Part shown: positions 25,507 to 34,094 of the stretch, in pieces
Layout of the letters: each line of letters starts with the position of its first letter
How positions within the stretch are numbered: the first letter of the stretch is position 1
Source of the DNA: Caloramator fervidus
GTDB taxonomy: Bacteria; Bacillota; Clostridia; Clostridiales; Caloramatoraceae
Assembly (NCBI RefSeq): GCF_900108045.1
Contig: NZ_FNUK01000006.1
Span: forward strand, 1-64,000
DNA: 64,000 bases
Direction: 5' to 3'
Position numbers and translations under genes: made by a program
The notes under the pieces: model-generated
Databases searched by the model: none
Seen by the model: the letters and a program-made list of their open reading frames with translations, nothing else
Told to the model about the DNA's origin: nothing

Positions 25507-25863
25507 TTAATCATTGCAATGACCTTCATGGTGATGTTCTTTACATATACTACCAGTAGATTTTAATTCACCCCTTATATATTTTTCTACTACATCATCA
25601 GCTAAACCTTGGGCACCTACTACTACCTTTATTCCATTTTCATTAAACAATTGTTGTGCAGTTTCTCCCATTCCTCCAGATATCACAACATCAACCTTCA
25701 ATTCTTTCAAAAACACTGGTAAAAAGCCTGGTCTATGACCCGGATTTTCAACAAAACTTTTATCAACAACTTTTTCTTCTGCGATTTCATAAATTATAAA
25801 TCCTTCACAATGTCCAAAATGAGCACTAACAAACTTATCTTCACACGCAACCGCTATTTTCAT
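25507..25863 (-). CDS. NifX/NifB-type (dinitrogenase cofactor biosynthesis family) protein, copy 2
   Basis: The 118-residue Nif-X/Nif-B domain protein opens MKIAVACEDKFVSAHFGHCEGF and has VVISGGMGETAQQLFNENGI. The C-terminal tail is rich in His and Cys (CKEHHHEGHCND), a likely metal-binding extension. Outside nitrogen fixation, such proteins bind Fe-S or Mo cofactors with MinD-type ATPases; no nif genes are here, so a general Fe-S or metal-cofactor role is inferred. It lies four bases after the second MinD-ferredoxin gene. Confidence 0.9.
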   Translation of the reverse strand: MKIAVACEDKFVSAHFGHCEGFIIYEIAEEKVVDKSFVENPGHRPGFLPVFLKELKVDVVISGGMGETAQQLFNENGIKVVVGAQGLADDVVEKYIRGELKSTGSICKEHHHEGHCND

Positions 25864-25867
25864 AATG

Positions 25868-26728
25868 TTATTCCTCCTTTAATTTAATATATTCTTTTAT
25901 ATTGTTCCACATATTCCTAATAGCTTTTGCTGCTATGCTATCTTTATAAAAAGTTATAGGCTTAAGTTCATTTATTGATTTTATAACTATATCATCATAT
26001 GGAATTTTACCTACTAAAGCTAAGTTATTATCCTTAATAAAATCTTCTATTTCCTTTGTAATATCCTCATTTATGTCGTATTTATTTATACAAACCATAG
26101 TAAAAATGCCAAAATATTTACAAAGCCCTACTACCCTAGATAAATCTTGTAAACCTGATTTTGTAGGTTCAGTAACAACCAATACCATATCTGCACCTGT
26201 TATTGAAGATATAACAGGACATCCTATACCTGGCGAACCATCTATTATAATAAGTTTATCTTTTTCATTTACTCTTCTAGCATTTATTCTTAATTGAGTT
26301 ATTAATTTTCCTGAGGCATCGGCTCCAATTTCCATCTTTGCCCTTGAAATTATTCCCTGTTTAAGTTCCGTTAGATAAATATCTGCCGTTTTTTCATATT
26401 CTAAAGTTATAGCATTTTGATGGCAAACTAAAGTACATGCACCACATCCTTCACATAAAAAAGGCTCTACATTAAAATTCTTTATAGCATCAAATTTACA
26501 AACTTTTTCACATTTTCCACATTCAATACATAAAAATTTATTAATTGATGCTTTTTTACCTCCAAAAAAATCCTCATTGTGGATATCTTTACCTTGATAA
26601 AACAAATAAAAATTTGGTGCATCAACATCACAATCAACCCTAATCACATCTTTAGCAAGCTCTGAAAGTGCTGTTGCAATCGTAGTCTTTCCTGTTCCAC
26701 CTTTCCCGCTAATAACAACTAATTCCAT
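25868..26728 (-). CDS. MinD-superfamily ATPase with inserted ferredoxin domain, copy 2
   Basis: The 286-residue protein has a deviant Walker A (ISGKGGTGKTTIATALSEL, residues 6-24), two [4Fe-4S] motifs inserted at about 64-105 (CIECGKCEKVCK, CEGCGACTLVCH), the DGSPGIGCPVI switch and ITGADMVLVVTEPT. It belongs to the MinD/MRP-like ATPases with ferredoxin inserts that usually occur as tandem pairs with NifX proteins. It overlaps its paralogue by 10 bases and probably forms a heterodimer with it. The likely role is ATP-dependent Fe-S or metal-cofactor transfer. Confidence 0.93.
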   Translation of the reverse strand: MELVVISGKGGTGKTTIATALSELAKDVIRVDCDVDAPNFYLFYQGKDIHNEDFFGGKKASINKFLCIECGKCEKVCKFDAIKNFNVEPFLCEGCGACTLVCHQNAITLEYEKTADIYLTELKQGIISRAKMEIGADASGKLITQLRINARRVNEKDKLIIIDGSPGIGCPVISSITGADMVLVVTEPTKSGLQDLSRVVGLCKYFGIFTMVCINKYDINEDITKEIEDFIKDNNLALVGKIPYDDIVIKSINELKPITFYKDSIAAKAIRNMWNNIKEYIKLKEE

Positions 26729-27549
26729 TTAAGTTCCTCCTTTAAACGGCTTGCCAACTCATCAAATAACTCTTTATATTTTACATCTTCATATAATATT
26801 TTTCCCTTTGAATACATAAAAGCAATCTCTCTTTCATAGGGAATAAGCCCTATTATTTTTATACCCTCTTTTTTACAATAAACCTTTATTATATTTTCCC
26901 CACCATCATCTTTATTAATAACTATTCCAAAAGGTATTTTAAAAGTTTTAACTAACTCAACAGCCATCTTAAGATCATGAAGTCCAAACTCAGATGGTTC
27001 TGTAACAAGCACCGCCACATCAGCATACCTCAATACATTAATAACATTGCAAGAAGTTCCTGGCGGGCAATCTATTACATTTACTTTGCAAGTTAAATCC
27101 CTAAGTAGTTCTTTTATTACAGGCACAGCCATAGGTTCTCCTACATTTAAAATACCTCGACTACAACCTATATTTTTATATTTACCTTTTTCAATTTTCC
27201 CAATTTCTCTATTAGAATATTCTATTGCTCCAAATTTACAAGATATTTGGCATGCACCACAACTGTGACACAACTTTTGAAAAAGTACAATCTCCTCTTT
27301 TGCTTTTGCTAAAGCATTAAATTGACACACTCTAACACATTCTCCACATAAAGTGCATTTATCTTTATCTATAATAGGATACTCCACTAATACATCTTTT
27401 ACTTTATAAATTTGAGGTTCTAAAAATAAAAAACCATTAGGCTCCTCAACGTCTGCATCGATATAATTAGCATTTAAAGCCAACGCAAGATTTACTGAAA
27501 CTGTAGTTTTACCAGTTCCACCTTTACCACTCAATACTGCAATATTCAA
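26719..27549 (-). CDS. MinD-superfamily ATPase with inserted ferredoxin domain, copy 1
   Basis: The 276-residue paralogue of the next gene has AVLSGKGGTGKTTVSVNLAL, ferredoxin motifs CTLCGECVRVCQ and CHSCGACQISCK, CPPGTSCNVI and VLVTEPSEFGLHDL. The start is taken as TTG 27547-27549 because GGGAGGG lies six bases upstream. The ATG five codons earlier (27562-27564) lies only two bases behind the preceding stop and has no ribosome site, although it is possible. The partner and operon are as for copy 2. Confidence 0.92.
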   Translation of the reverse strand: MNIAVLSGKGGTGKTTVSVNLALALNANYIDADVEEPNGFLFLEPQIYKVKDVLVEYPIIDKDKCTLCGECVRVCQFNALAKAKEEIVLFQKLCHSCGACQISCKFGAIEYSNREIGKIEKGKYKNIGCSRGILNVGEPMAVPVIKELLRDLTCKVNVIDCPPGTSCNVINVLRYADVAVLVTEPSEFGLHDLKMAVELVKTFKIPFGIVINKDDGGENIIKVYCKKEGIKIIGLIPYEREIAFMYSKGKILYEDVKYKELFDELASRLKEELKWN

Positions 27550-27566
27550 TCTATTCCCTCCCATTA

Positions 27567-27932
27567 TTACATACCATGATGTGCTTTACCTGCTACTTTT
27601 ATCTCTTCAAGTTTCGAATTTTTAAATTTTTCCAATACAATGTTTATTGGCATTGCTTCACATTTATAAGCTTTTATTCCTGCTTTATTTATAAGCTCAA
27701 AAGCATTAGGTCCTAAGCTGCCTGTTATTATGATATCTATCCTTTCATTTATTAGTTGCTGTGCAGCAGCAATGCCTGCCCCTCCCCCTGAAAGCTGTCC
27801 TTTATTTTCTATTACTTTTACTTTTCCACTATCTGTATCATGAATCTGAAAATATTTACATCTACCAAATCTTACATCAAGCATGCTGTCCATAGAACTT
27901 CCAACTGATGATATTGCAATTTTCATCATCAT
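27567..27932 (-). CDS. NifX/NifB-type protein, copy 1
   Basis: The protein has ~120 residues with the Nif-X domain: MKIAISSVGSSMDSMLDVRFG, CKYFQI and IIITGSLGPNAFELINKAGI; it ends KAHHGM. The start region is TTG-ATG-ATG-ATG-AAA behind AAGGGG, so any of the three ATGs (27932, 27929, 27926) may be used; 27926 or 27929 has the better spacing. It is the first gene of the six-gene operon ending at 24602. The operon promoter has two operator-like palindromes. Confidence 0.88.
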   Translation of the reverse strand: MMMKIAISSVGSSMDSMLDVRFGRCKYFQIHDTDSGKVKVIENKGQLSGGGAGIAAAQQLINERIDIIITGSLGPNAFELINKAGIKAYKCEAMPINIVLEKFKNSKLEEIKVAGKAHHGM

Positions 27933-27950
27933 CAACCCCTTAAAATATTT

Positions 27951-28004
27951 TTAGCATTTGCTAATTATATATTACTACTAAATACCATTACTGTCAAATG
28001 CCAA
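27951..28004 (-). promoter_or_regulatory. Promoter with paired operator palindromes (NifX/MinD operon)
   Basis: -35 TTGACA (27997-27992), 17-bp spacer, -10 TAATAT (27974-27969). Palindromes TTAGCATTTGCTAA (27951-27964) and TGTCAAATGCCAA (27992-28004) have centres 40 bp apart. One overlaps the -35, the other the predicted start point. The sequence matches the sites at 24505-24557. Confidence 0.7.
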
Positions 28005-28013
28005 TTATAAAAA

Positions 28014-28043
28014 AACAAAAAAACTTAGGGGGTTGCCCTAAGT
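28014..28043 (-). terminator. Terminator of the efflux operon
   Basis: ACTTAGGG / CCCTAAGT (28023-28030 with 28036-28043), then TTTTTTTG on the minus strand. Confidence 0.85.
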
Positions 28044-29953
28044 TAATTTGAAAACTGGCTATTGTAAAGTTCTGCATAAAATCCACCCTTAGCTAAAAGT
28101 TCTTTATGGGTTCCCTGTTCTATTATTGTTCCACGGTTCATAACAAGAATTAAATCCGCATCTTTTATCGTTGAGAGTCTATGGGCAATTACAAAGCTTG
28201 TTCTTCCTTTCATAAGATTTGCCATGGCCTTTTGAATTAAAGCTTCCGTCCTTGTATCTACATTACTTGTAGCTTCATCAAGTATTAATATTGGAGGATC
28301 AGCTAAAAAGGCCCTCGCAATTGTTAGAAGTTGCTTTTGACCTTGTGAAATATTAGAAGCTTCCTCATTTATAACTGTATCATAACCATGGGGCAATGTT
28401 CTTATAAAATGATCTGCATGAGCAGCCTTAGCAGCTTTTATAATTTCTTCTTCTGTTGCACCTTCTTTTCCATAAGCTATATTATCTCTAATCGTTCCAT
28501 TAAATAACCATGTATCTTGTAGCACCATACCAAACATTCTTCTTAAGTCTTCTCTTCTCATATCTCTTATATCTACACCATCAATAGTAATTCTTCCGCC
28601 TTTTACATCATAAAATCTCATCAAAAGATTAACAAGGGTAGTTTTACCAGCACCTGTTGGCCCAACAATTGCAACCATCTGTCCTGGCTTTACATGTATA
28701 TTTATATCCTCCATTAAAAGTTCGTCATCTTTATAACCAAACTTCACATGCTCAAACTTAACTTCTCCTTTTGGATTTTTAATTTTTACAGCATCTTCTT
28801 TATCCTTAACTTCCTCAACTTCATCTAAAACTTCAAATACACGTTCTGCTGAAGCTACTGTAGATTGAATTATATTAGCTATATTAGCTGTTTGAATTAT
28901 AGGTTGAGTAAACTGCCTCATGTATTGTATAAAAGCCTGAACATCTCCTATTTCTATTTTTCTTTTTGCAACAAAAATTCCACCTACCACACACACTAAA
29001 ACATATCCAACGTTATTAACAAAATTCAAAGCAGGCATTATAAAACCTGACATGAATTGTGCCTTCCAACCTACATTATAAAGCCTTTCATTAATTTCCT
29101 TAAAGGTTTTTATAGAATCCTCTTCACGCCCAAAGGCTTTAACAATTTTATGCCCTGTAAACATCTCTTCAACATGTCCATTTAACTGTCCTATAATCTT
29201 TTGTTGCTCTGCAAAATATTTTTGAGATTTTTTTGCAATCATAGCGGTTAACATTCCAGATGAAGGTAACGTAAAAAGAGCAATTAAAGTCATAACAGGA
29301 CTTATGGATATCATCATTCCTAAAATACCTATTATAGTTACAACTGAAGTTATAAGCTGAGTTAAACTTTGCTGAAGGGTTGTTGCAATATTATCCATAT
29401 CATTTGTAACACGACTTAAAATCTCACCATGGGTTCTTGAATCAAAATATTTTAATGGCAATCTATCAAGCTTATCTTTAACTTCTGAACGCATCTTAAA
29501 TACAGTCTCTTGAGCTACCGTTGACATTATATATGACATAATAAAACTTAAAATAGCGCTTATTAAATATAAACTAATCAAAATAATTAAAATTTTTCCT
29601 ATATACTCAAAGTCAATGCTTGGAACAGGTTGCCTTTTTAAGTTTTCAATAACTTGCCTTGGCATATTTCTTTTAATAGCTATTTGTATTTGAATAATAC
29701 GCAAGTATCTTGCAAGTATTCCTTCTCCAATTTTAGTAGTTGCTTTACCTAATATTTTAGGTCCTACAATATTAAATACTGTACTTAATATTGCAAGAAT
29801 AAACACTGCTAAAAACTTATATCTTTGGGGCCTCATATATTCTACTAATCTTTTTACAGTTCCTTTAAAATCCTTTGCCTTTTCAACAGGTCTTCCCATG
29901 GCAGGTCCCATATGACCTCTTGGTCCCCCAAAGGGTCTTTGTCCTTTACTCAT
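28043..29953 (-). CDS. ABC exporter half-transporter, catalytic partner
   Basis: The 636-residue fused permease-ATPase has an N-terminal cytoplasmic extension, six membrane helices (about 45-350) and a nucleotide-binding domain. It has Walker A GPTGAGKTT, a degenerate signature ISQGQ, Walker B ILILDEATSN with catalytic Glu, and the switch His in IAHRLSTI. Its Walker motifs form the canonical site with the LSGGQ of the partner. It overlaps the partner gene by four bases (ATGA). It belongs to the heterodimeric multidrug or lipid exporters (LmrCD/YheHI-like); substrate unknown. Confidence 0.93.
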   Translation of the reverse strand: MSKGQRPFGGPRGHMGPAMGRPVEKAKDFKGTVKRLVEYMRPQRYKFLAVFILAILSTVFNIVGPKILGKATTKIGEGILARYLRIIQIQIAIKRNMPRQVIENLKRQPVPSIDFEYIGKILIILISLYLISAILSFIMSYIMSTVAQETVFKMRSEVKDKLDRLPLKYFDSRTHGEILSRVTNDMDNIATTLQQSLTQLITSVVTIIGILGMMISISPVMTLIALFTLPSSGMLTAMIAKKSQKYFAEQQKIIGQLNGHVEEMFTGHKIVKAFGREEDSIKTFKEINERLYNVGWKAQFMSGFIMPALNFVNNVGYVLVCVVGGIFVAKRKIEIGDVQAFIQYMRQFTQPIIQTANIANIIQSTVASAERVFEVLDEVEEVKDKEDAVKIKNPKGEVKFEHVKFGYKDDELLMEDINIHVKPGQMVAIVGPTGAGKTTLVNLLMRFYDVKGGRITIDGVDIRDMRREDLRRMFGMVLQDTWLFNGTIRDNIAYGKEGATEEEIIKAAKAAHADHFIRTLPHGYDTVINEEASNISQGQKQLLTIARAFLADPPILILDEATSNVDTRTEALIQKAMANLMKGRTSFVIAHRLSTIKDADLILVMNRGTIIEQGTHKELLAKGGFYAELYNSQFSN

Positions 29954-31677
29954 GCTATCTCCTCCTCACTAAGCTGGGAAGACACTATCTCACGATAAAC
30001 CTCACATGTTCTTAATAACTCTTCATGTTTTCCCATACCAACTATTTTTCCTTCATCTAAAACAATGATTTTATCTGCATCCATAATAGTTGCAACACGC
30101 TGAGCAACTATCAATACTGTTGAATTAGAAGTTTCTTTTTTTAGTTCTGAGCGAAGTTTTGCATCCGTTTTAAAATCTAAAGCTGAAAAGCTATCATCAA
30201 ACATATATATTTGGGGCTTTTTAACAAGTGCCCTTGCTATAGACAAGCGCTGTTTTTGACCTCCCGAAAGATTAGTACCACCTTGAGAAACTAAAGAATC
30301 AAAACCATCCTTCATATTTAAAATAAACTCTGTTGCCTGAGCAATTTCTGCAGCACGCATAATTTCTTCATCTGTAGCATCTTCTTTTCCATACCTTATG
30401 TTATCCTTTATAGTCCCTGAAAATAAAACTACTGTTTGAGGAACATATCCAATTTTTGATCTTAATTCTTTTTGAGACATATCCCTTATATCTACGCCAT
30501 CAATTAAAATACTTCCACTTTCAACATCATAAAAACGCATAATAAGATTTAAAATAGTAGACTTTCCTGAACCAGTTCCCCCTATTATAGCGGTAACTTC
30601 CCCAGGCTTTGCTTCAAAGGAAATATTCTCAAGAGCAGGGCTTTCTGCTCCAGGATATCTAAAGGTTACATTCCTAAACTCTATGTGACCTTTTGATATC
30701 TTAGGAGTCTTTGGCTCTTTAGGATCCTTTATTTCAGGTTCAATCTCTAAAACTTCATTAATTCTTTCAGCTGAAGCTTGAGCCCTAGGAACCATAACAA
30801 ACATTATAGATACCATTATTATTGAAAACAATATCTGCATAGCATACTGGATAAATGCCATCATATCTCCTATTTGAAGCTTATTTGCATCAATTCTTTT
30901 TGCAGCAACCCATATAATTGTTATATTTGTAAGATTCATCAAAAGAATCATTATAGGCTGCATCATTGCTAATATTTTATTAACTTTTATTGCTGTATCT
31001 GTAAGATCTTTATTTGCTTCATAAAACCTTTTCCTTTCTGTCTCTACCCTGTTAAAAGCTCTAATTACCCTAATTCCTATTAAATTTTCACGAAGTATTT
31101 GATTAACTTTATCAAGCTTTTTTTGCAAAGCTTTAAAAAGGGGAACTACTTTAGCTGCAAGTAAAGCGATTGTTACAACAAATAAAGGCAAAACAAACGC
31201 AAGAACTAAAGTTAAATGTTTATCCTTTGAATATGCCATTATTATTCCGCCAATACACATTATAGGCGCATAAATCATAAAACGCATCATCATTACAAGA
31301 ACTGTTTGTATTTGAGTTATATCATTTGTAGTTCTGGTTATTAAAGAAGCAGTTCCTATTTTATCAAATTCATTTAATGAAAATCCTTCAACTTTAGTAA
31401 ATACTTTATCCCTCAAAAGCGTTCCAAACCCTACTGCTGTCCTTGAAGATAAAAATGCTCCAATAATTGAACTTATTGAACTTGCACCAGCAACTAAAAG
31501 CATGTATCCACCGTATTTCCAAATAAATACTGTATCTCCTTTCATCATTCCATTATTAACAATTTCGGACATAAGAGTTGGAAGATAAAGCTCTGAAATG
31601 GCTTGAACAAACATAAACAAAAGAGTAAAAAATATAAGCCATTTAAACTTTTCTAAATATCTAAATAGTTTTATCAT
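29950..31677 (-). CDS. ABC exporter half-transporter, degenerate-site partner
   Basis: The 575-residue fused permease-ATPase has six membrane helices (about 15-300), then Walker A GGTGSGKST and the canonical signature LSGGQKQR. However, Walker B reads YMFDDSFSALD with Asp in place of the catalytic Glu, and the switch position is Gln (IVAQRVATI) rather than His. These two substitutions are the mark of the non-hydrolysing half in heterodimeric exporters and match the ISQGQ signature of the partner. It is 16 bases after the adaptor gene in a MarR-controlled operon. Confidence 0.93.
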   Translation of the reverse strand: MIKLFRYLEKFKWLIFFTLLFMFVQAISELYLPTLMSEIVNNGMMKGDTVFIWKYGGYMLLVAGASSISSIIGAFLSSRTAVGFGTLLRDKVFTKVEGFSLNEFDKIGTASLITRTTNDITQIQTVLVMMMRFMIYAPIMCIGGIIMAYSKDKHLTLVLAFVLPLFVVTIALLAAKVVPLFKALQKKLDKVNQILRENLIGIRVIRAFNRVETERKRFYEANKDLTDTAIKVNKILAMMQPIMILLMNLTNITIIWVAAKRIDANKLQIGDMMAFIQYAMQILFSIIMVSIMFVMVPRAQASAERINEVLEIEPEIKDPKEPKTPKISKGHIEFRNVTFRYPGAESPALENISFEAKPGEVTAIIGGTGSGKSTILNLIMRFYDVESGSILIDGVDIRDMSQKELRSKIGYVPQTVVLFSGTIKDNIRYGKEDATDEEIMRAAEIAQATEFILNMKDGFDSLVSQGGTNLSGGQKQRLSIARALVKKPQIYMFDDSFSALDFKTDAKLRSELKKETSNSTVLIVAQRVATIMDADKIIVLDEGKIVGMGKHEELLRTCEVYREIVSSQLSEEEIA

Positions 31678-31693
31678 AAAACATCATCTCCAG

Positions 31694-32821
31694 CTATTTT
31701 ATATTTACAACTGCATTATCAAACAAATTATTTACATTGGATATTGCTACTTTTTCATTTTCCTTTAATCCACTTATTATCTCAACCTCTTTATTATTTT
31801 GAAGGCCTACTTCAACTTCTCTTTTTTTAGCTAAATTGTTTTCTATAACATAAACATAGTTCTTTCCGTTATTACGAACAAGTGCTGAAGAAGGAACTAC
31901 AATTCCCTTTTTTGATATATTTAAAACAGCATGAGCAGAAAGTCCAGGCTTTATATTATCAACATTTTTTATGCTAATTTCAATTGGAAAATACATTCCT
32001 GTGCTAACTGCCATAGGCCCAACGCTAACTATTTGACCTTTATAAATCTTATTTGGATAAATATCCACAATAACATCTATAGTTTGACCAACTTTAACAT
32101 AAGGAAGATATTTTTGTGAAATAGTTCCTTTTAATTTAAGAGCTGAAAAATCTCCAACTACAAACAAAGGCACTGTTGGTGAGGCTAATTCTCCAACGTT
32201 TATATTTTTATTAATTACTATTCCACTTATTGGACTTACAATTTTAGAATTTTCAATTTGAAGCTTTACATTTTTCATGTTAGCATAGGCAACATCTAAA
32301 GCAGCCTTTGCTTGTTTTAAACTTCCATTTGATACAGTCTCATATTGCTTTTTAGCCAGCTCATATTTTGTTGCTATCTCATCTAATTGATCTTTTGTAA
32401 CCAATCCCTTGCTATATAAATCTTTAGTTTTTTCATAGGCCTTTTCCATAGAGTCAAGATTTATTTTAGCTTGATCTACTTGGCCTTTTGCTAAACTTTC
32501 AGCTGCCTTTGCTGATTCTAAAGAAGCCTGAAGTTGTTCAAGTTGTATATTTAATGCTTTTGTTTCTATTTGTGCAAGTATGCTTCCTTTTTTTACTTCA
32601 CTTCCAACTTCAACATTAACTTTTTCAACTTGTCCTGTTAATTTGCTATAAATATTAACTGTTTTTGCTGGAATTAATGCTCCTGAAACATTCAACTGTG
32701 AATTTATATCTTGTGTTTTAGCGACTGCAACTTGAACATCAAAAGCATTTTGACTTGAATTTTGGAAGTTACATCCCAATATAAACAGTAAGCCCATCAA
32801 TAAACTTATTAACTTTTTCAT
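31694..32821 (-). CDS. Efflux adaptor (membrane-fusion) lipoprotein
   Basis: The 375-residue RND/MacA-type adaptor has a lipoprotein signal peptide (MKKLISLLMGLLFILGC, Cys17), a first lipoyl/barrel half (VSGALIPAKTVNIYSKLTG, VNVEVGSEVKKGSILAQIET), a long alpha-hairpin coiled coil (about 85-190), the second lipoyl half (IVSPISGIVINKNINVGE), and beta-barrel and membrane-proximal domains to the C-terminus. In Gram-positives such adaptors work with ABC exporters. This operon has two different adaptors, which is unusual. The start has AAGGGGATAAG. Confidence 0.9.
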   Translation of the reverse strand: MKKLISLLMGLLFILGCNFQNSSQNAFDVQVAVAKTQDINSQLNVSGALIPAKTVNIYSKLTGQVEKVNVEVGSEVKKGSILAQIETKALNIQLEQLQASLESAKAAESLAKGQVDQAKINLDSMEKAYEKTKDLYSKGLVTKDQLDEIATKYELAKKQYETVSNGSLKQAKAALDVAYANMKNVKLQIENSKIVSPISGIVINKNINVGELASPTVPLFVVGDFSALKLKGTISQKYLPYVKVGQTIDVIVDIYPNKIYKGQIVSVGPMAVSTGMYFPIEISIKNVDNIKPGLSAHAVLNISKKGIVVPSSALVRNNGKNYVYVIENNLAKKREVEVGLQNNKEVEIISGLKENEKVAISNVNNLFDNAVVNIK

Positions 32822-32833
32822 ACTTATCCCCCT

Positions 32834-33532
32834 TTACTTTATGTGAATTTTAACAGTTGCATTCATTCCTGGCATTAAAACTACATTATCATTGTTTATG
32901 ATAGTTATTTTAACAGGAATGTATTGAGTTTGCTTTGAATAAGTTCCACTAGTAGTTAAACTTGGCATAGAAGAAAAAGCTGATTGTGTAGCTTGACCTA
33001 TAGTTTTTACATATCCTTCAAATTTCTTATCTGGATATGCGTCTATCTTTATATCTACTTTTTGACCTTCCTTTATTTTTGAAATATTTGTTTCTTCAAT
33101 ATTTGCTTTTATAAAAATATTAGATAAATCTATTATTTGTGCAATTTCCATTCCAGGAGATACCACCTGACCTACAACTGCATTAGATAAAACAACCTTA
33201 CCATCTATAGGAGATTTTATATAAGACTTAGAAGCTATAACATCTGCAGAAGAACTCAATCCTTGGGAATTAATAGCACTAGTTGAAACAAGGGCACTTA
33301 CATCTTGGCGTCCAAGTATTTGACCACTTTTTACATAATCTCCTTCTTTAATATTCCACTCTTCTATCTTCCCAGTTAATTCCGGAGTTATTGATACCAT
33401 AATTGCAGAAACTTGAGCATTATCTGTTGTAATGTAATGGCTATCATTATAAAAGTAAAAATACAATCCAACACCTGCTCCAATTAATAACAACAATAAA
33501 ATGCTTATTAGGATAGATTTTGCTTTTTTCAT
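32834..33532 (-). CDS. HlyD/EmrA-like adaptor, short
   Basis: The 232-residue protein has an N-terminal membrane anchor (ILISILLLLLIGAGVGLYFYF), then lipoyl-barrel halves separated by almost no coiled-coil hairpin (IEEWNIKEGDYVKSGQILG and IKSPIDGKVVLSNAVVGQVV are only ~40 residues apart) and a beta-barrel. The missing hairpin makes it shorter than standard HlyD/EmrA (~330-380). It follows the marR gene (18 bases) and precedes the long adaptor (12 bases). Confidence 0.85.
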   Translation of the reverse strand: MKKAKSILISILLLLLIGAGVGLYFYFYNDSHYITTDNAQVSAIMVSITPELTGKIEEWNIKEGDYVKSGQILGRQDVSALVSTSAINSQGLSSSADVIASKSYIKSPIDGKVVLSNAVVGQVVSPGMEIAQIIDLSNIFIKANIEETNISKIKEGQKVDIKIDAYPDKKFEGYVKTIGQATQSAFSSMPSLTTSGTYSKQTQYIPVKITIINNDNVVLMPGMNATVKIHIK

Positions 33533-33550
33533 GTTAATCCCCCTTTTTTA

Positions 33551-33976
33551 TTAATCTAATTTATTAAAAATAATTTTTAACTCATCAAACAACTGGCCTA
33601 ATTTTTTAATATCGTTTTCATCAAGCACCTCAAGCTTTTTTAAAATATCCTGCTTACTTTTTTGTTTACACTCCTTTAAAAAGGCCCTTCCCTTTTCAGT
33701 TATTTTTAATAAAATAACCCTCCTATCCTTTGGGTCAAAAACTCTTTCTATAAGTCCATCTTGAATTAATTTTTCTGATATGGATGTTAAATTTGATTTT
33801 GGAATCATCATCTTTTCACTATAATAACTCATAGGCTTTTCATCATAATTTTCTACAAGATGCAAAAGCCAAAGCTGTTGCTTAGATATTCCAGTAATCG
33901 AAATACCCTTCATAAGTTTTTTATAAAAAGCAGGTAAAAAAGTTAATAAATCCTCTGCAATAATTTCCCTCATCAT
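33551..33976 (-). CDS. MarR family transcriptional regulator
   Basis: The 141-residue winged-helix protein has a recognition region KPMSYYSEKMMIPKSNLTSI, a wing GLIERVFDPKDRRVILLKIT and flanking dimerisation helices. It is the first gene of the efflux operon and has GAGGAGG upstream of ATG. A 25-bp perfect inverted repeat lies over its own promoter, so autorepression relieved by a drug-like ligand is the expected model. Confidence 0.93.
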   Translation of the reverse strand: MMREIIAEDLLTFLPAFYKKLMKGISITGISKQQLWLLHLVENYDEKPMSYYSEKMMIPKSNLTSISEKLIQDGLIERVFDPKDRRVILLKITEKGRAFLKECKQKSKQDILKKLEVLDENDIKKLGQLFDELKIIFNKLD

Positions 33977-33990
33977 TTTCCTCCTCTTTT

Positions 33991-34061
33991 TTATGTTACA
34001 ATTTATAATAGTTACTTTTTGTAACTATTATAAATTGTAACATAAAAACCAAAAAAGTCAA
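33991..34061 (-). promoter_or_regulatory. marR promoter and operator
   Basis: -35 TTGACT (34061-34056), 16-bp spacer, -10 TACAAT (34039-34034). A perfect inverted repeat with 25-bp arms (33991-34015 and 34021-34045) and a TTTTT spacer covers the -10 and start site. Each arm contains GTTACAATTTATAATAGTTA, itself an imperfect palindrome, so two MarR dimers could bind. Confidence 0.85.
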
Positions 34062-34062
34062 T

Positions 34063-34094
34063 AAAAAACTAGAAACCTGGATAATCCAGGTTTC
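34063..34094 (-). terminator. Terminator of the pullulanase gene
   Basis: GAAACCTGG / CCAGGTTTC (34072-34080 with 34086-34094), then TAGTTTTTT on the minus strand. It ends two bases before the -35 of the marR promoter. Confidence 0.85.
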
